Below are positions 16,499 through 25,274 of a DNA stretch of 64,000 nucleotides, in pieces (positions within the stretch are counted from its first letter, which is position 1; each line of letters starts with the position of its first letter). The position numbers and the translations under genes were made by a program. The notes below the pieces were generated by a model, which worked only from the letters and a program-made list of their open reading frames with translations, did not search any database and was not told the origin of the DNA. Source of the DNA: Phycisphaerales bacterium (GTDB lineage Bacteria > Planctomycetota > Phycisphaerae > Phycisphaerales > UBA1924); the NCBI GenBank assembly GCA_029260495.1, contig JAJDDD010000010.1, positions 1-64,000 on the forward strand, given 5' to 3'.

Positions 16499-17449
16499 AT
16501 GCCCCCGATCGAACTCATGACAGATTCGCAGACGAAGGTGGTGAGGATCCCCCCGGATCGCCGGCTTGAGGCAGCTGAGCGACTGGTGGCCGCTTCCGGC
16601 GCCGGTGCGGATGGCGCTCGCAGATTCCTCGAAGCAGCCCGCACGCACGGAATCGACCTCAATAACCTGTGGGGAGACATTTCAAGTCCGCGCGGGAAAA
16701 TCGGGGAGGTGTGCCTGCTGACCCCGGGCGCCGGCCGGACCGCGATGGCTTTTACCTCGACCCCGGAAACGACGATGGATCAGCACCGCCTCGCTGCCGT
16801 GCTGGAGCGGGCGTGCGGTGAGATTCAGGGGGTTGTCCTGGCCCAGGCGCTGCTGGAGCCGCAAGAGAAGAGCATCGAGGCCGCCTACCTGCAGGCGCGC
16901 TTTCTCTCTCTGGGAAGCCTGCTCTACCTCAGTCGCCCGTGGGACGACGCCCTTGTTCCCGTCGAAGAGGACACCTGGCCGCCCGGTGTCAGCATTGAGC
17001 CCTACGGCGAACACCTTAAAAACGATCTAATTGCAGCCCTGGAGGCCAGCTACGTTGACACGCTTGACTGTCCGGAACTGTGCGGCATGCGCACAACGCG
17101 CGACGTGCTAGCCAGCCACCTCGCGACCGGCGCCTTCGATCCCACCCTCTGGTGGCTGTTGCGCGTTGATGGCAGCCCCGCTGGCGCCCTGCTGCTCAAT
17201 GAAAGTCCCCCGCTCAAACACACGGAGCTGGTGTACCTTGGGCTGGCGCCCATCGCTCGTGGCCGCGGATTGGCGAGCAGGTTGCTGACAATCGGGTTGG
17301 ACGCGCTCAGGAAAAGACCCCATCGACAACTCACATGCGCCGTTGACGCGCGCAACACCCCCGCTCGTGCGCTCTACAAGCGCTTCGGTTTTGTTGAAAC
17401 AACCCAACGACATGCATTGGTGCGTCCAATCACGCCTGAACCTGCATAG
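16499..17449 (+). CDS. GNAT-family N-acetyltransferase
   Basis: The product is 316 aa. The C-terminal half (~residues 165-310) is a GNAT domain: LVYLGLAPIARGRGLASRLLTIGLDAL supplies the acetyl-CoA-binding motif A (RGRGLA), and CAVDARNTPARALYKRFGFVETTQRH supplies motif B. The N-terminal ~150 residues look like a second, degenerate GNAT-like unit, as in mycothiol-synthase-like tandem proteins, but motif A is not recognisable there. Substrate unknown. No clear ribosome-binding site; ATG at 16517 is an alternative start. Confidence 0.82.
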   Translation: MPPIELMTDSQTKVVRIPPDRRLEAAERLVAASGAGADGARRFLEAARTHGIDLNNLWGDISSPRGKIGEVCLLTPGAGRTAMAFTSTPETTMDQHRLAAVLERACGEIQGVVLAQALLEPQEKSIEAAYLQARFLSLGSLLYLSRPWDDALVPVEEDTWPPGVSIEPYGEHLKNDLIAALEASYVDTLDCPELCGMRTTRDVLASHLATGAFDPTLWWLLRVDGSPAGALLLNESPPLKHTELVYLGLAPIARGRGLASRLLTIGLDALRKRPHRQLTCAVDARNTPARALYKRFGFVETTQRHALVRPITPEPA

Positions 17450-17934
17450 CGGCGGAAAAGCCTGTCAAATAAAGGGATTGCTGCGTTTTCCACGAAATCT
17501 GCGCATTTGTCATGAGCCCGTGGAAAAGAAATTTTATGCGCTCTAACTCTCGATGCTGCCAGTAAATCCGATGGTGAGCACGTTCGATGCAGACATCAGG
17601 TGTTGAGTCGCGCGGTGTATGTGTCTAGATTATGCGCTTGCCGATCATGGATTGATCGGCCGGCGCACGCCTGCAAGAGCACCCGATAGAAGGGAATCCT
17701 GCAGGCGGGACGTGAAGCCGACGGAAGATTCCCTTTCGCGCTTGCACAGAGGCGGGCGCGCACAACAGGTCGCGAAGGATACGCGGCCTGATGTGTCTGG
17801 AGGGAGCTGGCTCGCTTCCTGCGTCGCTTTGCTGAACGGATTCAAACAACATGTCCCCGACGCCAAGGCCGCGTCCAAGCGTGTTGACGCGCGGCTCGAT
17901 CCCTGGAACCCGTTCGTGAAATGAGGCTAGCTTC
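17450..17934. other. Intergenic region upstream of dnaA
   Basis: Nearly 490 bases without a supported gene. The left part is comparatively AT-rich and carries two inverted DnaA-box-like 9-mers (17486-17494 and 17519-17527). The right part is GC-rich and open in several frames without protein features. It presumably holds the dnaA promoter and is a candidate, unproven, replication-origin or autoregulation region. Confidence 0.5.
17486..17527. promoter_or_regulatory. Inverted pair of DnaA-box-like sites
   Basis: TTTTCCACG at 17486-17494 and its exact reverse complement CGTGGAAAA at 17519-17527 face each other 24 nt apart, about 410 bases upstream of dnaA. Each differs from the TTATCCACA consensus at two positions. 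AT-richer sequence (GAAATTTTATG) follows directly. The spacing and position suggest DnaA binding for autoregulation or origin function. Confidence 0.4.
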
Positions 17935-19467
17935 GTGACCACCACCCTCTCCGCGCTATCGGTGCGCGATCGTATTCTCGATCGCTTCTCTCAATCGATC
18001 GGCAAGGGACGGTTCCTCAGATACTTCGGGGACGCACTCGTGGTCGAGCACACGACGGACGATGTGTGTGTCACCACCGCCAACTCCTTTCTCGCGGATT
18101 TGCTGGGAAGGAGATTCGCCAGCGACTTACGCCAGGCCATCACGGATGAGCTGCGTGAGTCGGATATCAGCGTCCGCATTGAGATCGACCCCGGCGCTTT
18201 CGAGCAACCTCGGACGCTCGAGCCGGGGCGATCTCCGGACGCCTCTGGCGCACAGGGCGCCACAGAAGCAACCCCACATCGTTCGGGCTGGGGGAAAGAT
18301 TCGGTCGCAGTTCCTCCTCCGGCGACCGATTCCCCCTCGCCCGGGCGTCATCCCCATCGCCGATCCAAGAAAGGAACCGCCCGCACTTTGATGCGGCTGC
18401 GCCGACTGGAGGATTTCGTGGTGGGCTCCTCCAATCGGCTGGCGTATCACGCTGCGACGAAACTGATCGAACCCCCAACCATTTCAGTTGGCTTCAACGT
18501 CCTCTTCATTCATGGCGAGTGCGGGCTGGGCAAGACCCACCTGCTGCAGGGACTCGTTCAGCGAATGCGCGAAGCGCGCCCCGGCGCCCGCGTGCGCTAC
18601 ACAACGGGCGAGGCATTCACCAACGCCTTCGTCCACGCTGTGTGCAACAACAAGCTCAATGAGTTTCAGCAGGCGAACCGGAAACTCGATCTGCTGTGTA
18701 TTGACGATGTGCATTTTCTCTCGCGCAAAAATGCAACGCAGGCCGAGTTCCTGCATACGTTTGATGCGATGGGACTGGATGGCGCCCGCGTGGCGCTCGC
18801 CTCCGACGAACATCCCTCACGGATTCGCGATCTCTCAAAAGAGCTCATTTCCCGCTTCGTGGCGGGGATGATCGTTGAACTTGTGGCGCCTGACGCGCAG
18901 ACGCGCATTGAGATCGCCAGGCTACTGGCAAGCCGGCAGAATCTTCCGGTTGACGAAGAGGGGCTGCGAGCGATCGGAAGCCGGTGCAGCGATTCGGTGC
19001 GCGAGATCGAAGGGGCGATCACCCAACTGGATGCGTTGCGTCGATTTACGCCGGAGTTGCGGGAGAGAGTTGTCACACGTTCCATTGTGGAGCGCGCGCT
19101 GGGTGTCGCTTCGGCATCGCGTCCGATGAAACCCATTCGTGCTGAAGCGATCGCACACCATGTCTGCCAGACCTTGAGCGTTGACATTTCCGATGTTCTT
19201 GGGCGAAGCCGGCATAAGCGGGTCGTGCTGGCTCGCTCGCTGACTGCCTATCTGACGCGTGAGCTCACGACGCTGAGTTTCCCTGAAATTGCGCGCGCCA
19301 TGGGCCGGCCCAACCATTCAACAATCGTCACCGCTCATCGACGGGTGCAAAACCAAATCACATGTGGGGCGGCCTGCGACTCGGGGCCGGACCTTGAGGG
19401 CGTGAGCGTCTCCGATCTGGCGCGGCGAATGCAACGGGATATTGTTCGGGCGGCAGAGCCCGCGTAG
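17935..19467 (+). CDS. dnaA: Chromosomal replication initiator protein DnaA
   Basis: The product is 510 aa, starting at GTG 17935 with TGAGG about 8 nt upstream. Domain I is residues ~1-85, then a variable Pro/Ser/Gly-rich linker to ~145. The AAA+ domain has Walker A GECGLGKTHLLQ (~193-204), Walker B LLCIDDVHFLS (~254-264) and ISRFVAGM for the sensor region. The C-terminal DNA-binding domain (~400-490) has LGRSRHKRVVLARSLTAYLTRELT and MGRPNHSTIVTAHRRV, equivalent to the usual signature ending in DH-(S/T)-T-V. The neighbours are not dnaN, recF or gyrB, so the classical origin cluster is broken up here. Confidence 0.96.
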   Translation: MTTTLSALSVRDRILDRFSQSIGKGRFLRYFGDALVVEHTTDDVCVTTANSFLADLLGRRFASDLRQAITDELRESDISVRIEIDPGAFEQPRTLEPGRSPDASGAQGATEATPHRSGWGKDSVAVPPPATDSPSPGRHPHRRSKKGTARTLMRLRRLEDFVVGSSNRLAYHAATKLIEPPTISVGFNVLFIHGECGLGKTHLLQGLVQRMREARPGARVRYTTGEAFTNAFVHAVCNNKLNEFQQANRKLDLLCIDDVHFLSRKNATQAEFLHTFDAMGLDGARVALASDEHPSRIRDLSKELISRFVAGMIVELVAPDAQTRIEIARLLASRQNLPVDEEGLRAIGSRCSDSVREIEGAITQLDALRRFTPELRERVVTRSIVERALGVASASRPMKPIRAEAIAHHVCQTLSVDISDVLGRSRHKRVVLARSLTAYLTRELTTLSFPEIARAMGRPNHSTIVTAHRRVQNQITCGAACDSGPDLEGVSVSDLARRMQRDIVRAAEPA

Positions 19468-19627
19468 AGCATACGAACAGACCGTGTGAACTATCACTAA
19501 CTTATGACGAACCGCTCTGTGTGTGCGCGAATCTTCCCGGTCGGTATCATGTCGCTCGCTCTCTGCGAAAGACGCGGGAGCGTGGGATTCAACGCGCCAC
19601 CCGATTTAACAGACGAGAACTATTCCC

Positions 19628-20713
19628 ATGAGCATCAGGACGCGCCCCGCAAAGGTCGCGATCGACATCAGTGAACCCATCCTCCGCTGCGCCGTTGTCG
19701 GCGTCGGGCGCATGGGAAGGCACCATGCGCGCGTCTACAACGAGACGGCTGGAGTCACGCTCGTCGGCGTGGTTGACCACAACGAAGACCGTCGCGAGAC
19801 CATGGTCGAGACGCACGGCTGCGCGCCATTCGAAACGATCGACGATCTCCTTAAAGAGGGTGTGGACGCAGTCACGATCGCGGTTCCCACGACGCACCAT
19901 TTGGAAACCGCTCGGCCTTTTCTCGAGCGCGGTATCGCGTGCCTGGTTGAGAAGCCGCTGGCCCATGATTCACAACAGGCACAGGAGTTGGTGGAGCTAG
20001 CGGATCGGCACGGCGCGGTGCTGCAGGTTGGGCATTCGGAGCGTTTCAACCCGGTCGTGCAGGCGCTGAAGCGCGAACAGGAGAGGGACGCTGAAGCGAA
20101 CGCTGGCGCCGGGATTGTCCCGCGGTTCATCGAGGTCAATCGCATCAGTCCGATGACGTTTCGCAGTGTGGATGTGAGCGTTGTGTTCGACATGATGATC
20201 CATGATCTTGATCTTGTGATGATGCTGATGGATGGCGTCGAGCCAACCAACGTGCAGGCGTCGGGCGTACCTGTCATTACGGAGTACGCCGACATCTGCA
20301 ACGCCCGGCTGACGTTTGAACGACCCGCAGGCGTGTGCATCGCGAATATCACCGCTTCAAGGCTCGCACTGAAAACCGAGCGCAAAATGCGGCTGATTGC
20401 GCGCGATGCGTATGTCAGCCTTGATTACGCGAAGAAGTCCGGCGTAGTGATTCGCAGAGCGCCGAATACGCTGATTCTGGATGAGGTGCGCTCTGCGCTG
20501 CGCGATGGGAAGGATCTTTCCGATCTTGATTACGGTAATTTAGTTTCAGTGCAGGATTTGCGCATTGATGACCAGGAGCCGCTCAAGCTTCAGCTGGCGA
20601 GTTTTCTCGATGCAATCCGAAATGGCGAGCGGCCGGAAGTCGATGCGCGGGCGGGGCTTGCTGCAGTGCGCACAGCAGAGCGCATCATCGAATCGATGCG
20701 CGAATCCTGGTGA
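19628..20713 (+). CDS. Gfo/Idh/MocA-family oxidoreductase
   Basis: The product is 361 aa. The N-terminal Rossmann fold begins CAVVGVGRMGRHHARVY (GxGxxG-like), followed by VAVPTTHH-type and ACLVEKPLAHD, the family's EKP motif with the catalytic-site lysine. The C-terminal domain includes HSERFNPVVQAL and FDMMIHDLDLVMML. Members act on sugars, inositols or UDP-sugars with NAD(P); the GHSERFNP and MIHDLDL segments recall enzymes near lipid A or surface sugar genes, but the substrate cannot be assigned. It stands alone between dnaA and the convergent purine operon. Confidence 0.88.
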   Translation: MSIRTRPAKVAIDISEPILRCAVVGVGRMGRHHARVYNETAGVTLVGVVDHNEDRRETMVETHGCAPFETIDDLLKEGVDAVTIAVPTTHHLETARPFLERGIACLVEKPLAHDSQQAQELVELADRHGAVLQVGHSERFNPVVQALKREQERDAEANAGAGIVPRFIEVNRISPMTFRSVDVSVVFDMMIHDLDLVMMLMDGVEPTNVQASGVPVITEYADICNARLTFERPAGVCIANITASRLALKTERKMRLIARDAYVSLDYAKKSGVVIRRAPNTLILDEVRSALRDGKDLSDLDYGNLVSVQDLRIDDQEPLKLQLASFLDAIRNGERPEVDARAGLAAVRTAERIIESMRESW

Positions 20714-20751
20714 AACACGCGCGACTCGCCTCGCTGGCCGATCTGCTTCCT

Positions 20752-22497
20752 TCACTCAACTGCCAGCGACACAAGTTCAAACTTCTCAACATCGACCAGC
20801 CCTTGATCACTCAGTTTGAGCTTCGGAATCACAGAGAGGGGCAGGAAGCTGAGGGGCATGAAGGGGTCGGCGTGCGGACAACCGAGAGCGCGGGTCGCTT
20901 CGTGCAGAGCGTGCTGCTGTTCGATGATTGTCTCGGCAGGAGCATCTGACATGAGCCCGCCGATCGGGAGCGGCAGGAGCGCGAGAACTTCGCCATCGCG
21001 CACGGCGCATTGGCCTCCGCCAGCCTGCGCGAGCGCGCGGGCAGCGACGAGCATGTCTGCATCGTTGGCGCCGACGATCGCGAGGTTGTGTGAATCATGC
21101 CCGACGGTGCTCGCGATGGCGCCGGCTTTGAAACCGAAGTTCTGCACGAAGCCGAGGCCTATGTTGCCTGTGCCGCGGTGACGCTCGATGACAGCGAGCT
21201 TGAGAATGTCTCGGCTTGTGTCCGCGACGCATTGGCCATTTTCAACGCTCGGGGGAAGCACAAGATGCTCGGTGACCAACTGATGCGGGTCCATGCCAAT
21301 CACGCGGATATTGACGCCATTCGCGGGAGCTTTGATCGCGAAGGAGTCAGCCGTCAGGTTGGCTGGGAGTTTGACAACACCGACGGGCGCGCCTGGCGGA
21401 AGCGGGGCGCGATCAAGCAGATACTCACCGTTCTCAGCGATGCGCTCGCCGTGAAAAAAGACGAGTCTTGGGCGAATGTCGCTGAGATCATCGAAGATGA
21501 TCATATCTGCAAGGTAGCCCGGCGCAATAGCGCCAATGTCGCGCTTTCCATAGTGCTGAGCGGTGAATAGCGATGCAATCGTAATGGCGTGCGCGGGATT
21601 CATGCCGAGATGGACCGCCTTGCGCACGACGTGATCAATGTGGCCTTCGTTCTTGAGGTCCGCTGGGTGACGATCATCCGTGCAGAAGCTGAATCGGTGC
21701 AAATTGGCCGGCGTGACCGCAGGAAGGAGCGCTTCAAGGTTTTTCGCAGCGCTTCCCTCGCGGATGTAAATGCGCATGCCGTGGCGGAGCTTTTCCAGGG
21801 ATTCCTCGAGCGTCGTGCATTCATGATCGGAACTGACGCCCGCGCCGATGTAGGCCTGCAAATCAGCGCCGCGAAGGCCCGGCGCGTGCCCATCGACGAC
21901 TGAGCGCGAAAGTCCGAGTTGCACCTTCTCCAGAACATCAGGCGCGGCATGGACCACACCGGGAAAGTTCATCATCTCCGCCAGCGCGACAACATTCTCT
22001 TCATTAAAGAGCGGCGCCAGATCGGCGGCGGTGAGCACCGCGCCCGAAGTCTCCAGCGGCGAGGCAGGCACGCATGAAGAGAGCGCGAACATCGCGTTGA
22101 TCGGCAAGCCCTTTGCGCATTTCATAATCCAACGAATGCCCTCGACACCCGCGACATTGGCTATTTCGTGCGGATCAAGCACAACGCCGGTCGTGCCATG
22201 GGGCGCCGCGAGGCGCACGAACTCCGTCGGGGGCATAAGTGTTGATTCAACGTGCATGTGAGCGTCGATAAAACCTGGCGCGACGAAGGAGCCGGAGATA
22301 TTGAGATATTCATCGGCCTGCGTGTAATCGCCCACGCCCGCAATGCGCCCGCGGTGGATTGCGATGGACGCCTGCTCGATGTGGCCGTTGAAAACGTTGA
22401 CGATAGCGCCGCCGACCAGGAGCAAATCTGCCGGCTTCAACCGGCGCGCCACCGCGATGAGGTCTGGATCAGCTTGATTCACCGGCGTTGTGTTCAC
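20752..22497 (-). CDS. ade: Adenine deaminase
   Basis: The product is 581 aa; it converts adenine to hypoxanthine plus ammonia. The start is GTG 22497, chosen because AAGGAAG lies 5 nt upstream and GTGA overlaps the stop of the preceding gene. Amidohydrolase signatures include APGFIDAHMHVESTLMPPTEF (metal-binding HxH), VLDPHEIANVAG, GHAPGLRG, HECTTLEES, FCTDDRHPADL and the C-terminal TVGHDSHNLAIVG and GGQCAV characteristic of Ade. It is the last gene of an operon with three xanthine dehydrogenase subunits, giving a path from adenine to xanthine/urate. Confidence 0.94.
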   Translation of the reverse strand: MNTTPVNQADPDLIAVARRLKPADLLLVGGAIVNVFNGHIEQASIAIHRGRIAGVGDYTQADEYLNISGSFVAPGFIDAHMHVESTLMPPTEFVRLAAPHGTTGVVLDPHEIANVAGVEGIRWIMKCAKGLPINAMFALSSCVPASPLETSGAVLTAADLAPLFNEENVVALAEMMNFPGVVHAAPDVLEKVQLGLSRSVVDGHAPGLRGADLQAYIGAGVSSDHECTTLEESLEKLRHGMRIYIREGSAAKNLEALLPAVTPANLHRFSFCTDDRHPADLKNEGHIDHVVRKAVHLGMNPAHAITIASLFTAQHYGKRDIGAIAPGYLADMIIFDDLSDIRPRLVFFHGERIAENGEYLLDRAPLPPGAPVGVVKLPANLTADSFAIKAPANGVNIRVIGMDPHQLVTEHLVLPPSVENGQCVADTSRDILKLAVIERHRGTGNIGLGFVQNFGFKAGAIASTVGHDSHNLAIVGANDADMLVAARALAQAGGGQCAVRDGEVLALLPLPIGGLMSDAPAETIIEQQHALHEATRALGCPHADPFMPLSFLPLSVIPKLKLSDQGLVDVEKFELVSLAVE

Positions 22498-23114
22498 GAT
22501 TCTTCCTTTCGACTTGAACCCGCATCGAGCCACGCTGTCATATTCTCAGGCGTGTTCAGGTTGACGGCGACATCCGGATCATCCACCGCGATCATACGGA
22601 TGTGTTGGCGCGTGAGGGCATCGAGCCTGCGATCTGCTGGCGCGATCGAAACATCGGGGGCGAAGAGTTCATCCTGAATCCATCTCCAGGGCAGAGCAAT
22701 AGGGTGCCCGGCCTGCCCTCGAAACTCAGGCGCCGCAACGCCGCCAGCGTGTAAAAGCGCTGTGAAAACATCGCACCGGGGCGCGGGCGTATCTACAGGA
22801 AGCACGAAGACACACTCTGGCGCTGTGGCGAGCACAAAGCGCAGACCAGCCAGCAGACTCTCGAACATGGGCGCGTTGCTGTCCGCCTCGACCAGGTCCA
22901 TATTTTCAGCTCGCTGCGCCAAGCCGTCGCGCACCTCATTTGAGACTACCCAGACCGCGCGAACACCCGCTTTTTCCAGACGACGGCGCTGGACATCAAC
23001 CCAGAGCTCCCGGCCGGCCGGCATCAGCGCTTTCGGGCCGCCCATGCGCACGCCGCGTCCCGCAGCCAGCACGAGCGTCACGCCGGAAACAGGCTGCGCG
23101 TTAGAGCTGGTCAA
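22494..23114 (-). CDS. MobA-like nucleotidyltransferase (molybdenum cofactor)
   Basis: The product is ~206 aa from a likely TTG start at 23114 that overlaps the end of xdhC; an ATG at 23159 would give 221 aa with a 59-bp overlap. LVLAAGRGVRMGGPKALMP is the NTP-transferase signature, FVLPVDTPAPR carries the metal-binding Asp, and GQAGHPIALP is the conserved later motif of MocA/MobA-like enzymes. It probably adds CMP or GMP to molybdopterin for the adjacent xanthine dehydrogenase; the MocA (CTP) type is more usual for this enzyme family. It is followed with a 4-bp overlap by ade. Confidence 0.85.
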   Translation of the reverse strand: MTSSNAQPVSGVTLVLAAGRGVRMGGPKALMPAGRELWVDVQRRRLEKAGVRAVWVVSNEVRDGLAQRAENMDLVEADSNAPMFESLLAGLRFVLATAPECVFVLPVDTPAPRCDVFTALLHAGGVAAPEFRGQAGHPIALPWRWIQDELFAPDVSIAPADRRLDALTRQHIRMIAVDDPDVAVNLNTPENMTAWLDAGSSRKEES

Positions 23115-23883
23115 GTCTCTTCGCCTCAAGCAGGAGTTGGGCAGCGATCGAAATCGCAACGAACCGCGGCGCCTTCCCGCAGTCGCCCACGCCGATCGGA
23201 CAATGCACCTGCTTCACGCTCTTTTCATTGCAGCCTGAACCAACAAGGCGAGAAAAAAGGTTGACGCGCTTGCTCCGACTGCCGATCAAGCCAATGAACG
23301 CGGGCGCCCCCTCACTCATAAGCAAATCTCGAAGCACGCGAAAGTCCGTCTCATGAGAACATGTCATAACGCACACGAGCGTCTCTTCAGGACGCTCCGT
23401 CGCCAGCACGATTCCTTTGTCCCAATCTTGAACGCGAGAGCAGCCGAGAAACCGCTCGTCGCTGTTCCACGTTGAGCGATCATCCACGATATGTATTTCA
23501 CAGCCGCCGCCCTGAAGAACATCCACCAGCGCCTTGCTCACATGGCCGGCGCCAAAGAGCACCAGCCGCCGCGCGGGGCCAACGTATTCATACAGTACGT
23601 CCATGCGCCCGCCGCAACACTGTTCTGACTCCGCCCCGAGCACAAACTCTTCCGTTCCTGTATCTCTATCTACAAAACGCCTCTCGGCAGATTCCTCAAC
23701 GAGTTGCTCGAACTGTCCACCGCCGATGGTCCCGGTCAAGCCTGCTCCGGGACGCCAGATCATCTTGGCGCCGGCGTTGCGCGGCGTGCTGCCCTTGGTC
23801 GCGATGACAGTCATCAACACAAACGGCTCGCCGCGCGTGGCAAGCTCGCCGGCAAGTTGCACAATGTCTCGCGGATCCTCCAT
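23101..23883 (-). CDS. xdhC: XdhC-family xanthine dehydrogenase maturation factor
   Basis: The product is 260 aa. The N-terminal XdhC/CoxI domain has FVLMTVIATKGSTPRNAGAKMIW, TGTIGGGQFEQ and SEQCCGGRMDVLYE. The C-terminal Rossmann-like domain has LVLFGAGHVSKALVDVL, VCVMTCSHETDFRVL, FIGLIGSRSKR and CPIGVGDCGKAP. Family members bind molybdenum cofactor, help sulfurate it and insert it into xanthine dehydrogenase. It sits between the structural genes and the MobA-like gene in the same operon. Confidence 0.92.
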   Translation of the reverse strand: MEDPRDIVQLAGELATRGEPFVLMTVIATKGSTPRNAGAKMIWRPGAGLTGTIGGGQFEQLVEESAERRFVDRDTGTEEFVLGAESEQCCGGRMDVLYEYVGPARRLVLFGAGHVSKALVDVLQGGGCEIHIVDDRSTWNSDERFLGCSRVQDWDKGIVLATERPEETLVCVMTCSHETDFRVLRDLLMSEGAPAFIGLIGSRSKRVNLFSRLVGSGCNEKSVKQVHCPIGVGDCGKAPRFVAISIAAQLLLEAKRLDQL

Positions 23884-23928
23884 CAGTTCTTCACCAGGCT
23901 CAGTGCTGACCAGCGCGTCCGCTCCTGT

Positions 23929-24777
23929 TCACTCGATCCAGGCGCAGCGTGCTTTGAGATCATGATAGAGCAGCCGGCTCATCACGGTCTTCCGATACCG
24001 GGCATTGGAACGCACATCGTCGATCGGCGAAACGTCCGCCTCGATCGCATTGAGAAAATCCTGTGGCGTTTTGACTATTTTCTGCTCTTCAAGCATATGT
24101 TCAACGTGGGCACAGCGTGTAACGACAGGCGCCATACTGGCTGCGACGACGCGCCAGCCGGCTTCCGAATGAGTGATCGCCAGCCCCACCTTCGCGATCG
24201 CCTGCGCCCGTCTGGTTCCGACTTTCTCGAAGATTTCCACACTCCGCAAGCCTCGCGGCAGACTGATGTCAACGATCAGCTCATCAGGCGCCAGCTGTGT
24301 CTTCTTGTACCCAAGATAGAACTGATCGAGCGGAATTGCGCGTCGCCCGCGGGCTTCTGACTGGACAACAACGGTCGCGTCGTACGCCATCAGCACGGGA
24401 ACGCCATCTGCAGCGGGCGAGGCGTTGGCAATGTTTCCCGCCCAGGTGCCTCGCGTCTGAATCTGCACTGATCCGACCTGCCGGGCTGCCTCCAGAAGAA
24501 GCGGAAACTCCGCCACAAGGGGATGATTCACCACAACATCCCAGTATGTCGTCAGAGCGCCGAGATGGACTGCATCGTCTTCAATCGATGCCGCGCGCAG
24601 TTCAGTGGCGCCAGACATATCCAAATAGCTGCGCGAGTGCGCGTCGGCATGTAGAGGCCACTCAACGAAGAGATCCGTTGCGCCGGCGATGGGCGTTGGC
24701 GCTTCTCCATTCTTCGCGATCCCCTCAGCGAGCATCGCGCATGCTTCATCCAAACTCTCTGGCATGAGCACAGTCAC
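23929..24777 (-). CDS. Xanthine dehydrogenase FAD-binding subunit
   Basis: The product is 282 aa, typical of CoxM/XdhB-type subunits. FAD-binding elements are [30 protein letters not shown] (~residues 27-56), [12 protein letters not shown], and [32 protein letters not shown], the FAD pyrophosphate-binding loop. The C-terminal CODH FAD domain follows ([16 protein letters not shown]). It passes electrons from the Fe-S subunit onwards. Its start overlaps the stop of the Fe-S subunit gene by 4 bp (ATGA). Confidence 0.93.
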   Translation of the reverse strand: MTVLMPESLDEACAMLAEGIAKNGEAPTPIAGATDLFVEWPLHADAHSRSYLDMSGATELRAASIEDDAVHLGALTTYWDVVVNHPLVAEFPLLLEAARQVGSVQIQTRGTWAGNIANASPAADGVPVLMAYDATVVVQSEARGRRAIPLDQFYLGYKKTQLAPDELIVDISLPRGLRSVEIFEKVGTRRAQAIAKVGLAITHSEAGWRVVAASMAPVVTRCAHVEHMLEEQKIVKTPQDFLNAIEADVSPIDDVRSNARYRKTVMSRLLYHDLKARCAWIE

Positions 24778-25262
24778 GCGGCGCCCTCCCCAGGCGCCTG
24801 CCCGGGCATTGAATCGCGCACGCCGTCGATAATGCCGTCATACCCTGTGCAACGGCACAGGTTCCCCGCCATTAACTCCCGCAAAGTATGCGTCTTGAGC
24901 AATTCGGGATGCTCGCGCACCCATGCCGCCGTCATTACCACACCCGGCGTGCAAGCTCCACATTGCGTCGCGCCCGATGCATGCATTGCTTCAAGCTGGC
25001 TGTCTTCAATGTGTTCAATCGTTTCGACGCGACGATTCCGCACTTGATAGCTGGGCGCCAAACACGAGTTCACAGGCAATCCATCGAGAAAAACGGTGCA
25101 GGCGCCGCACTCACCCTCGCCGCACCCCTCCTTTGTGCCAGGAAGATGAAGTCGATACCGCAGCGTGTCCAGCAGGCGCTCGTTAGGCGCGACCTGAACA
25201 GCGACCCGCTCGCCATTCAGCGTGAAGGTGATCTCGATGTCTTTTTCACTGTGACCGCTCAT
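24774..25262 (-). CDS. Xanthine dehydrogenase [2Fe-2S] subunit
   Basis: The product is 162 aa. The N-terminal plant-type ferredoxin domain has [20 protein letters not shown] with its downstream NSC cysteine. The C-terminal helical [2Fe-2S] domain has [13 protein letters not shown] and [12 protein letters not shown]. All eight cluster cysteines are present. The protein relays electrons between the molybdenum and FAD subunits. It lies 12 nt downstream of the molybdenum subunit gene. Confidence 0.95.
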   Translation of the reverse strand: MSGHSEKDIEITFTLNGERVAVQVAPNERLLDTLRYRLHLPGTKEGCGEGECGACTVFLDGLPVNSCLAPSYQVRNRRVETIEHIEDSQLEAMHASGATQCGACTPGVVMTAAWVREHPELLKTHTLRELMAGNLCRCTGYDGIIDGVRDSMPGQAPGEGAA

Positions 25263-25274
25263 GTGTGTTCGTAC

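Noticed and set aside
17619-17945. Open frames on both strands upstream of dnaA (about 100 residues each)
   Set aside because: No domain, no good ribosome-binding site, Arg/Pro-rich composition, and the two overlap each other on opposite strands; treated as chance frames in GC-rich sequence.
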